From: Budorcas taxicolor
Taxonomy: Eukaryota; Chordata; Mammalia; Artiodactyla; Bovidae
NCBI RefSeq assembly: GCF_023091745.1
Contig: NW_026291790.1
Span: forward strand, 124,001-188,000
Reading direction: 5' to 3'
DNA length: 64,000 nt
Under the pieces are notes generated by a model, which worked only from the letters and a program-made list of their open reading frames with translations, had not been told where the DNA came from and made no database searches. Shown here piece by piece: positions 1 through 8,476 of this stretch. A program made the position numbers and the translations under genes. Every line of letters starts with the position of its first letter. Positions within the stretch are counted from its first letter, which is position 1.

Positions 1-28
1 GGGGAGTCAGGCCTCGTCTCGAGTGGGG

Positions 29-42
29 GCATGCACGTGCGC
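29..42. other. 14-bp alternating purine-pyrimidine tract (possible Z-DNA)
   Basis: GCATGCACGTGCGC is strictly alternating purine-pyrimidine. It contains the GCATGC and CACGTG palindromes and recurs in most monomers. Such (GC/AC)-rich alternation is the classic local sequence favouring left-handed DNA under supercoiling. The CACGTAAG variant monomers break the alternation and create AAGCTT, so the property is not uniform along the array. The conformation itself is inferred. Confidence 0.45.
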
Positions 43-168
43 TTTCCTCCCGAGCTGCAGCAGTAGTGTCACGCTTCCTGTCACGTGGATCAAGGGATCT
101 GTGGCTTTCCCTCGAGGCTGTCCCTCGAGGCTTTCCCACGAGGCTTTCCCACAGGGCTGTGCCACGTG
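34..168. other. Cluster of three CACGTG palindromes (one per-monomer set)
   Basis: CACGTG occurs at 34-39, 82-87 and 163-168, and at the equivalent places in most monomers. That extrapolates to more than 200 in the window, though this was not counted exhaustively. CACGTG is the canonical E-box bound by USF and MYC/MAX-type bHLH-ZIP proteins, and each copy contains a methylatable CpG. The middle copy sits in GTCACGTG, which also fits RTCACRTG, the budding-yeast CDEI element; in a mammal that match is probably coincidental. The first copy is lost in the CACGTAAG class (26,140; 26,956; 28,588; 40,826; 44,905; 47,353; 53,063; 62,036) and in the CACATG class (41,639; 49,797; 57,957; 59,588; 62,851). 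Confidence 0.6.
103..167 (+). repeat. Five tandem 13-bp micro-repeats inside the monomer
   Basis: Five consecutive 13-mers can be read in phase: GGCTTTCCCTCGA (103), GGCTGTCCCTCGA (116), GGCTTTCCCACGA (129), GGCTTTCCCACAG (142) and GGCTGTGCCACGT (155). The block recurs in every monomer. The third unit loses one C in the gamma-type monomers, giving the 815-bp length class, and changes to CACGATGC in another class (for example near 1770, 4217, 7479). The block is younger or better conserved than the 31-bp subrepeats around it and contains two CCTCGAGG palindromes. Confidence 0.8.
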
Positions 169-320
169 CCACCTTGGTGTGGGTCGATCCTCGGCGTGAA
201 AGACGAGCCGGTGAAGGGAAAAGAGGTTCCTCTGGAATGGACTGAGACATCTGGGGTACTCTTGGAAAGGTGGCACGACCCTGGAGTTCCTCTCGCCGTT
301 CCTGTTGAGAGGGCCTCCTC

Positions 321-1135
321 TTGAGATGCGACGGGAACGCCGGGAACTATTTCCCGAAGAAGCAGGGACAGGATCCCTCATCTCGAGCTAGGAGGCCGAA
401 ACGGGGCTCCTCTGGATGTGGGCGGGACCCTCGTGATTCCTCTCGATTGGAGACGGGTATGTCGGGGAACTTCTTGATTTGCAGCAAGGGTGTGAAGGAG
501 CCTTTCGAAGTTCCAGAGGTGAGGTGTGATCCGCCTCGTGACACCTCAGCAGAAATGGGCCTCATCTCGCCTGGAGGGGACAACCTCCTGGATTTTCTCG
601 AGTTGCGGCAGGTCTTCTCGAGTTACGACGGGGACCTCAGGGACACGCTCTGGTGGCCTCAGGAAAGGCCAGTCCCCATGCGAGTTGATAGGGGACCTCT
701 CGGGATTCCTCTCCCGTCCATGCCGGGGCCTCAGTCCTTGTGTGGAGTTGGGGCCGGTACCTGAGGATTCGTCTCCAGTGTTGCCATGGATATTGGGGTG
801 CTTCTGAGTCTCCCCAGGGGAGTCAGGCCTCGTCTCGAGTGGGGGCATGCACGTGCGCTTTCCTCCCGAGCTGCAGCAGTAGTGTCACGCTTCCTGTCAC
901 GTGGATCAAGGGATCTGTGGCTTTCCCTCGAGGCTGTCCCTCGAGGCTTTCCACGAGGCTTTCCCACAGGGCGGTGCCACGTGCCACGTTGGTGTGAGTC
1001 GATCCTCGGCGTGAAAGACGAGCCGGTGAAGGGAAAAGAGGTTCCTCTGGAATGGATTGAGACATCTGGGGGACTCTTGGAATGGTGGCACGACCCTGGA
1101 GTTCCTCTCGCCGTTCCTGTTGAGAGGGCCTCCTC
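321..1135 (+). repeat. Representative complete monomer M1 (815 bp, gamma-type end)
   Basis: This unit serves as a reference for internal order: paired CGGG-rich segment (326-350), BamHI site (371-376), CTCGAG at about 373-400 and 597-622, GGACCTCTCGGGATTCC (694-710), the CENP-B-like segment (737-753, here with TTGGGG instead of TCGGGG), the CTCGAG before the alternating tract (833-860), 13-bp micro-repeats (923-987) and a purine-rich end (1010-1080). It lacks one C in the third micro-repeat (TTTCCACGAGG near 949), which makes it 815 bp. It also has CCACGTTGG and ATGGATTGAG. These variants define the 'gamma' tail found every third unit up to 10.7 kb and again in the second super-unit. Hand counts over this unit gave about 59.5% GC and about 50 CpG. 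Confidence 0.85.
371..376. other. Once-per-monomer BamHI site (GGATCC)
   Basis: GGATCC lies about 50 bp after the chosen unit start and recurs at about 816-bp spacing, so a BamHI digest would give the monomer ladder typical of this satellite. In V-type monomers it is changed to GGATAC (near 41,978; 50,137; 58,294; 59,925; 63,188). These would appear as dimer-length or longer fragments, and the variant is a handy tag for that class. Confidence 0.8.
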
Positions 1136-1951
1136 TTGAGATGCGACGGGAACGCCGGGAACTCTTTCCCGACGAAGCAGGGAAAGGATCCCTCATCTCG
1201 AGCTACGAGGCGGAAACGGGGCTCCTCTGGATGTTTGCGGGACCCTCGTGATTCCTCTCGAGTGGAGACGGGCATTTCGGGGAACTTCTTGATTTGCACC
1301 AAGGGTGTGAAGGAGCCTTTCGAAGTTCCAGAGGTGAGGAGTGATCAGCCTCGAGACGCCTCAGCGGAAATGGGCCTCATCTCGCCTGGAGGGGAGAACC
1401 TCCTGGATTTTCTCGAGTTGCGGCAGGTCTTCTCGAGTTACGACGGGGACCTCAGGGACCCGCTCTGGTGGCCTCAGGAAAGGCCAGTCCCCATGCGAGT
1501 TGCTAGGGGACCTCTCGGGATTCCTCTCCCGTCCATGCCGGGGCCTCAGTCCTTGTGTGGAGTCGGGGCTGGAACCTGAGGATTCCTCTCCAGTGTTGCC
1601 ATGGATCTTGGGGTGTTTCTGAGTATCCCCAGGGGAGTCAGGCCTCGTCTCGAGTGGGGGCATGCACGTGCGCTTTCCTCCCGAGCTGCAGCAGTAGTGT
1701 CACGCTTCCTGTCACATGGATCAAGGGATCTGTGGCTTTCCCTCGAGGCTGTCCCTCGAGGCTTTCCCACGATGCTTTCCCACAGGGCTGTGCCACGTGC
1801 CACCTTGGTGTGAGTCGATCCTCGGCGTGAAAGACGAGCCGGTGAAGGGAAAAGAGGTTCCTCTGGAATGGACTGAGACATCTGGGGGACTCTTGGAAAG
1901 GTGGCACGACCCTGGAGTTCCTCTCGCCGTTCCTGTTGAGAGGGCCTCCTC
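1136..1951 (+). repeat. 31-bp subrepeat phase visible in monomer M2
   Basis: CTCGAG occurs at 1257, 1412, 1432, 1649, 1742 and 1755. The steps 1257 to 1412 (155), 1432 to 1649 (217) and 1649 to 1742 (93) are exact multiples of 31. The two 31-bp phases are offset by 20 bp. Flanks also align, for example CCTCTCGAGTGGAGACGGG at 1254 and CTTCTCGAGTTACGACGGG at 1429. An 816-bp unit corresponds to about 26 such subrepeats. This is the expected architecture of bovid satellite I (1.714-1.715 family), in which the long monomer grew from degenerate 31-bp units. Confidence 0.75.
1552..1568 (+). other. Degenerate CENP-B-box-like site (one per monomer)
   Basis: CTTGTGTGGAGTCGGGG matches 7 of 9 essential positions of the CENP-B core (TTCG-4-A-2-CGGG). 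The mismatches are at the third and fourth core bases, TTGT in place of TTCG. It is the best fit I found scanning both strands of the monomer by eye. No perfect box was seen. The site recurs at equivalent positions in nearly all monomers. M1 and the V-type units carry GAGTTGGG, which removes the CGGG half. Binding by CENP-B is not implied; loss of the TTCG CpG would be expected to weaken or abolish it. Confidence 0.35.
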
Positions 1952-3582
1952 TTGAGATGCGACGGGAACGCCGGGAACTCTTTCCCGACGAAGCAGGGAC
2001 AGGATCCCTCATCTCGAGCTACGAGGCCGAAACGGGGCTCCTCTGGATGTGGGCGGGACCCTCGTGATTCCTCTCGAGTGGAGACGGCTAGGTCGGGGAA
2101 CTTCTTGATTTGCACCAAGGGTGTGAAGGAGCCTTTCGAAGTTCCAGAGGTGAGGTGTGATCCGCCTCGTGACACCTCAGCAGAAATGGGCCTCATCTCG
2201 CCTGGAGGGGAGAACCTCCTGGATTTTCTCGAGTTGCGGCTGGTCTTCTCGAGTTATGACGGGGACCTCAGGGACCCGCTCTGGTGGCCTCAGGAAAGGC
2301 CAGTCCCCATGCGAGTTGCTAGGGGACCTCTCGGGATTCCTTTCCCGTCCATGCCGGGTCCTCAGTCCTTGTGTGGAGTCGGGGCTGGTACCTGAGGATT
2401 CCTCTCCAGTGTTGCCATGGATCTTGGGGTGCTTCTGAGTTTCCTCAGGGGAGTCAGGCCTCGTCTCGAGTGGGGGCATGCTCGTGCGCTTTCCTCCCGA
2501 GCTACAGCAGTAGTGTCACGCTTCCTTTCACGTGGATCAAGGGATCTGTGGCTTTCCCTCGAGGCTGTCACTCGAGGCTTTCCCACGAGGCTTTCCCACA
2601 GGGCTGTGCCACGTGCCACCTTGGTGTGAGTCGATCCTCGGCGTGAAAGACGAGCCGGTGAAGGGAAAAGAGGTTCCTCTGGAATGGACTGAGACATCTG
2701 GGGGACTCTTGGAAAGGTGGCACGACCCTGGAGTTCCTCTCGCCGTTCCTGTTGAGAGGGCCTCCTCTTGAGATGCGACGGGAACGCCGGGAACTCTTTC
2801 CCGACGAAGCAGGGACAGGATCCCTCATCTCGAGCTACGAGGCGGAAACGGGGCTCCTCTGGATGTGGGCGGGACCATCGTGATTCCTCTCGAGTGGAGA
2901 CGGGTATGTCGGGGAACTTCTTGATTTGCACCAAGGGTGTGAAAGAGCCTTTCGAAGTTCCAGAGGTGAGGTGTGATCCGCCTCGTGACACCTCAGCAGA
3001 AATGGGCCTCATCTCGCCTGGAGGGGAGAACCTCCTGGATTTTCTCGAGTTGCGGCAGGTCTTCTCGAATTACGACGGGGACCTCAGGGACCCGCTCTGG
3101 TGGCCTCAGGAAAGGCCAGTCCCTATGCGAGTTTCTAGGGGACCTCTCGGGATTCCTCTCCCGTCCATGCCGGGGCCTCAGTCCTTGTGTGGAGTCGGGG
3201 CCGGAACCTGAGGATTCCTCTCCAGTGTTGCCATGGATCTTGGGGTGCTTCTGAGTCTCCCCAGGGGAGTCAGGCCTCGTCTCGAGTGGGGGCATGCACG
3301 TGCGCTTTCCTCCCGAGCTGCAGCAGTAGTGTCACGCTTCCTGTCACGTGGATCAAGGGATCTGTGGCTTTCCCTCGAGGCTGTCCCTCGAGGCTTTCCA
3401 CGAGGCTTTCCCACAGGGCGGTGCCACGTGCCACGTTGGTGTGAGTCGATCCTCGGCGTGAAAGACGAGCCGGTGAAGGGAAAAGAGGTTCCTCTGGAAT
3501 GGATTGAGACATCTGGGGGACTCTTGGAATGGTGGCACGACCCTGGAGTTCCTCTCGCCGTTCCAGTTGAGAGGGCCTCCTC

Positions 3583-6029
3583 TTGAGATGCGACGGGAAC
3601 GCCGGGAACTCTTTCCCGACGAAGCAGGGAAAGGATCCCTCATCTCGAGCTACGAGGCGGAAACGGGGCTCCTCTGGATGTTTGCGGGACCCTCGTGATT
3701 CCTCTCGAGTGGAGACGGGTATTTCGGGGAACTTCTTGATTTGCACCAAGGGTGTGAAGGAGCCTTTCGAAGTTCCAGAGGTGAGGTGTGATCCGCCTCG
3801 TGACACCTCAGCAGAAATGGGCCTCATCTCACCTGGAGGGGAGAACCTCCTGGATTTTCTCGAGTTGCGGCAGGTCTTCTCGAGTTACAACGGGGACCTC
3901 AGGGACCCGCTCTGGTGGCCTCAGGAAAGGCCAGTCCCCATGCGAGTTGCTAGGGGACCTCTCGGGATTCCTCTCCCGTCCATGCCGGGGCCTCAGTCCT
4001 TGTGTGGAGTCGGGGCTGGAACCTGAGGATTCCTCTCCAGTGTTGCCATGGATCTTGGGGTGTTTCTGAGTATCCCCAGGGGAGTCAGGCCTCGTCTCGA
4101 GTGGGGGCATGCACGTGCGCTTTCCTCCCGAGCTGCAGCAGTAGTGTCACGCTTCCTGTCACGTGGATCAAGGGATCTGTGGCTTTCCCTCGAGGCTGTC
4201 CCTCGAGGCTTTCCCACGATGCTTTCCCACAGGGCTGTGCCACGTGCCACCTTGGTGTGAGTCGATCCTCGGCGTGAAAGACGAGCCGGTGAAGGGAAAA
4301 GAGGTTCCTCTGGAATGGACTGAGACATCTGGGGGACTCTTGGAAAGGTGGCACGACCCTGGAGTTCCTCTCGCCGTTCCTGTTGAGAGGGCCTCCTCTT
4401 GAGATGCGACGGGAACGCCGGGAACTCTTTCCCGACGAAGCAGGGACAGGATCCCTCATCTCGAGCTACGAGGCCGAAACGGGGCTCCTCTGGATGTGGG
4501 CGGGACCCTCGTGATTCCTCTCGAGTGGAGACGGCTAGGTCGGGGAACTTCTTGATTTGCACCAAGGGTGTGAAGGAGCCTTTCGAAGTTCCAGAGGTGA
4601 GGTGTGATCCGCCTCGTGACACCTCAGCAGAAATGGGCCTCATCTCGCCTGGAGGGGAGAACCTCCTGGATTTTCTCGAGTTGCGGCAGCTCTTCTCGAG
4701 TTATGACGGGGACCTCAGGGACCCGCTCTGGTGGCCTCAGGAAAGGCCAGTCCCCATGCGAGTTGCTAGGGGACCTCTCGGGATTCCTTTCCCGTCCATG
4801 CCGGGGCCTCAGTCCTTGTGTGGAGTCGGGGCCGGTACCTGAGGATTCCTCTCCAGTGTTGCCATGGATCTTGGGGTGCTTCTGAGTCTCCTCAGGGGAG
4901 TCAGGCCTCGTCTCGAGTGGGGGCATGCACGTGCGCTTTCCTCCCGAGCTACAGCAGTAGTGTCACGCTTCCTTTCACGTGGATCAAGGGATCTGTGGCT
5001 TTCCCTCGAGGCTGTCACTCGAGGCTTTCCCACGAGGCTTTCCCACAGGGCTGTGCCACGTGCCACCTTGGTGTGAGTCGATCCTCGGCGTGAAAGACGA
5101 GCCGGTGAAGGGAAAAGAGGTTCCTCTGGAATGGACTGAGACATCTGGGGGACTCTTGGAAAGGTGGCACGACCATGGAGTTCCTCTCGCCGTTCCTGTT
5201 GAGAGGGCCTCCTCTTGAGATGCGACGGGAACGCCGGGAACTCTTTCCCGACGAAGCAGGGACAGGATCCCTCATCTCGAGCTACGAGGCGGAAACGGGG
5301 CTCCTCTGGATGTGGGCGGGACCCTCGTGATTCCTCTCGAGTGGAGACGGGTATCTCGGGGAACTTCTTGATTTGCACCAAGGGTGTGAAGGAGCCTTTC
5401 GAAGTTCCAGAAGTGAGGTGTGATCCGCCTCGTGACACCTCAGCAAAAATGGGCCTCATCTCGCCTGGAGGGGACAACCTCCTGGATTTTCTCGAGTTGC
5501 GGCAGGTCTTCTCGAGTTACGACGGGGACCTCAGGGACCCGCTCTGGTGGCCTCAGGAAAGGCCAGTCCCTATGCGAGTTGCTAGGGGACCTCTCGGGAT
5601 TCCTCTCCCGTCCATGCCGGGGCCTCAGTCCTTGTGTGGAGTCGGGGCCGGAACCTGAGGATTCCTCTCCAGTGTTGCCATTGATCTTGGGGTGCTTCTG
5701 AGTCTCCCCAGGTGAGTCAGGCCTCGTCTCGGGTGGGGGCATGCACGTGCGCTTTCCTCCCGAGCTGCAGCAGTAGTGTCACGCTTCCTGTCACGTGGAT
5801 CAAGGGATCTGTGGCTTTCCCTCGAGGCTGTCCCTCGAGGCTTTCCACGAGGCTTTCCCACAGGGCTGTGCCACGTGCCACGTTGGTGTGAGTCGATCCT
5901 CGGCGTGAAAGACGAGCCGGTGAAGGGAAAAGAGGTTCCTCTGGAATGGATTGAGACATCTGGGGGACTCTTGGAATGGTGGCACGACCCTGGAGTTCCT
6001 CTCGCCGTTCCTGTTGAGAGGGCCTCCTC
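3583..6029 (+). repeat. Trimer HOR copy 2 (M5-M7, 2447 bp)
   Basis: Same alpha-beta-gamma order as the preceding trimer. Alpha M5 has the private pair CATCTCACCTGG (3827) and GAGTTACAACGG (3887). Beta M6 has GCGGCAGCTC instead of GCGGCTGGTC and shares GACGGCTAGGTC. Gamma M7 has GACGGGTATCTC, CAGCAAAAATGG, a GCCATTGATC change near 5680 and CTCGGGTGGG near 5728. The M5 private pair later serves to date a one-monomer duplication in super-unit B. Confidence 0.75.
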
Positions 6030-8476
6030 TTGAGATGCGCCGGGAACGCCGGGAACTCTTTCCCGACGAAGCAGGGAAAGGATCCCTCATCTCGAGCTAC
6101 GAGGCGGAAACGGGGCTCCTCTGGATGTGGGCGGGACCCTCGTGATTCCTCTCGAGTGGAGACGGGTATGTCGGGGAACTTCTTGATTTGCACCAAGGGT
6201 GTGAAGGAGCCTTTCTAAGTTCCAGAGGTGAGGTGTGATCAGCCTCGAGACGCCTCAGCAGAAATTTGCCTCATCTCGCCTGGAGGGGAGAACCTCCTGG
6301 ATTTTCTCGAGTTGCGGCAGGTCTTCTCGAGTTATGACGGGGACCTCAGGAACCCGCTCTGGTGGCCTCAGGAAAGGCCAGTCCCCTTGCGAGTTGCTAG
6401 GGGACCTCTCGGGATTCCTCTCCGGTCCATGCCGGGGCCTCAGTCCTTGTGTGGAGTCGGGGCCGGTACCTGAGGATTCCTCTCCAGTATTGCCATGGAT
6501 ATTGGGGTGCTTCTGAGTCTCCCCAGGGGAGTCAGGCCTCGTCTCGAGTGGGGGCATGCACGTGCGCTTTCCTCCCGAGCTACAGCAGTAGTGTCACGCT
6601 TCCTTTCACGTGGATCAAGGGATCTGTGGCTTTCCCTCGAGGCTGTCCCTCGAGGCTTTCCCACGAGGCTTTCCCACAGGGCTGTGCCACGTGCCACCTT
6701 GGTGTGAGTCGATCCTCGACGTGAAAGACGAGCCGGTGAAGGGAAAAGAGGTTCCTCTGGAATGGACTGAGACATCTGGGGGACTCTTGGAAAGGTGGCA
6801 CGACCATGGAGTTCCTCTCGCCGTTCCTGTTGAGAGGGCCTCCTCTTGAGATGCGACGGGAACGCCGGGAACTCTTTCCCGACGAAGCAGGGACAGGATC
6901 CCTCATCTCGAGATACGAGGCGGAAACGGGGCTCCTCTGGATGTGGGCGGGACCCTCGTGATTCCTCTCGAGTGGAGACGGGTATGTCGGGGAACTTCTT
7001 GATTTGCACCAAGGGTGTGAAGGAGCCTTTCTAAGTTCCAGAGGTGAGGTGTGATCAGCCTCGAGACGCCTCAGCAGAAATGGGCCTCATCTCGCCTGGA
7101 GGGGAGAACCTCCTGGATTTTCTCGGGTTGCGGCAGGTCTTCTCGAGTTACGACGGGGACCTCAGGGACCCGCTCTGGTGGCCTCAGGAAAGGCCAGTCC
7201 CCATGTGAGTTGCTAGGGGACCTCTCGGGATTCCTCTCCCGTCCATGCCAGGGCCTCAGTCCTTGTGTGGAGTCGGGCCCGGAACCTGAGGATTCCTCTG
7301 CAGTGTTGCCATGGATCTTGGCGTGCTTCTGAGTCTCCCCAGGGGAGTCAGGCCTCGTCTCGAGTGGGGGCATGCACGTGCGCTTTCCTCCCGAGCTGCA
7401 GCAGTAGTGTCACGCTTCCTGTCACGTGGATCAAGGGATCTGTGGCTTTCCCTCGAGGCTGTCCCTCGAGGCTTTCCCACGATGCTTTCCCACAGGGCTG
7501 TGCCACGTGCCACCTTGGTGTGAGTCGATCCTCGGCGTGAAAGACGAGCCGGTGAAGGGAAAAGAGGTTCCTCTGGAATGGACTGAGACATCTGGGGGAC
7601 TCTTGGAAAGGTGGCACGACCCTGGAGTTCCTCTCGCCGTTCCTGTTGAGAGGGCCTCCTCTTGAGATGCGACGGGAACGCCGGGAACTCTTTCCCGACG
7701 AAGCAGGGACAGGATCCCTCATCTCGAGCTGCGAGGCCGAAACGGGGCTCCTCTGGATGTGGGCGGGACCCTCGTGATTCCTCTCGAGTGGAGACGGGTA
7801 TGTCGGGGAACTTCTTGATTTGCAGCAAGGGTGTGAAGGAGCCTTTCGAAGTTCCAGAGCTGAGGTGTGATCCGCCTCGTGACACCTCAGCAGAAATGGG
7901 CCTCATCTCGCCTGGAGGGGAGAACCTCCTGGATTTTCTCGAGTTGCGGCAGGTCTTCTCGAGTTACGACGGGGACCTCAGGGACCCGCTCTGGTGGCCT
8001 CAGGAAAGGCCAGTCCCTATGCGAGTTGCTAGGGGACCTCTCGGGATTCCTATCCCGTCCATGCCGGGGCCTCAGTCCTTGTGTGGAGTCGGGGCCGGAA
8101 CCTGAGGATTCCTCTCCAGTGTTGCCATGGATCTTGGGGTGCTTCTGAGTCTCCCCAGGGGAGTCAGGCCTCGTCTCGAGTGGGCGCATGCACGTGCGCT
8201 TTCCTCCCGAGCTGCAGCAGTAGTGTCACGCTTCCTGTCACGTGGATCAAGGGATCTGTGGCTTTCCCTCGAGGCTGTCCCTCGAGGCTTTCCACGAGGC
8301 TTTCCCACAGGGCGGTGCCACGTGCCACGTTGGTGTGAGTCGATCCTCGGCGTGAAAGACGAGCCGGTGAAGGGAAAAGAGGTTCCTCTGGAATGGATTG
8401 AGACATCTGGGGGACTCTTGGAATGGTGGCACGACCCTGGAGTTCCTCTCGCCGTTCCTGTTGAGAGGGCCTCCTC
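6030..8476 (+). repeat. Trimer HOR copy 3 (M8-M10, 2447 bp)
   Basis: M8 opens with ATGCGCCGGG (6034) and has GAAATTTGCC, CTCAGGAACCCG and CTCCGGTCC. M8 and M9 share CCTTTCTAAGTTCC. M9 has GAGATACGAGG, CTCGGGTTGCGG and CCATGTGAG. M10 has GCTGCGAGG, GTTCCAGAGCTG and ends with the gamma one-base deletion near 8291. Divergence from the other trimers is larger than between copies 1 and 4, which suggests a different origin within the 17-monomer block. Confidence 0.7.

Larger units (their letters stand above)
1..320 (+). repeat. Partial first monomer (M0), 3' part
   Basis: The window opens inside a monomer, at the GGGGAGTCAGG segment, and runs to the next unit boundary at 320. It carries all the short motifs of the monomer's distal half: the alternating tract, three CACGTG sites and the 13-bp micro-repeats. 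It has GTGTGGGTCGATCC where most units have GTGTGAGTCGATCC, and GGGGTACTC where most have GGGGGACTC. The same two variants recur in M17 (near 14045 and 14120), M29 (near 23835 and 23910) and M36 (near 29548 and 29625). This marks M0 as the end of a super-unit equivalent to those ending at 14187 and 23976. Confidence 0.9.
1136..3582 (+). repeat. Trimer HOR copy 1 (M2-M4, 2447 bp)
   Basis: Order alpha-beta-gamma. Alpha (M2) has GATGTTTGCG, GAGGAGTGATCAGCC and the CACGATGC tail. Beta (M3) has GACGGCTAGGTC, GCGGCTGGTC, CTTTCACG and CTGTCACTCG. Gamma (M4) has GGACCATCG, CTCGAATTACG, TTTCTAGG and the one-base-short TTTCCACGAGG tail with CCACGTTGG. Lengths are 816, 816 and 815. The 815-bp gamma monomer sets the trimer phase. 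Confidence 0.75.

Noticed and set aside
103..135. Hairpin terminator or attachment site from the twin CCTCGAGG palindromes
   Set aside because: The palindromes are 8 bp, 13 bp apart and in tandem rather than inverted arrangement. They are explained by the 13-bp micro-repeat.
321..764. Recurring 147-residue open reading frame, one per monomer, as a tandem gene family
   Set aside because: It starts at TTG. Overlapping frames on both strands are equally open and there is no intergenic sequence. The translation is low-complexity-like (rich in R, G, S, P), and the variants include stops and frameshifts in several monomers with no sign of selection.
1429..1450. CTCGAGTTACGACGGGG as a CENP-B box
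   Set aside because: It resembles the box only with one substitution and one extra spacer base. With fixed spacing it matches fewer core positions than the site at 1552-1568.
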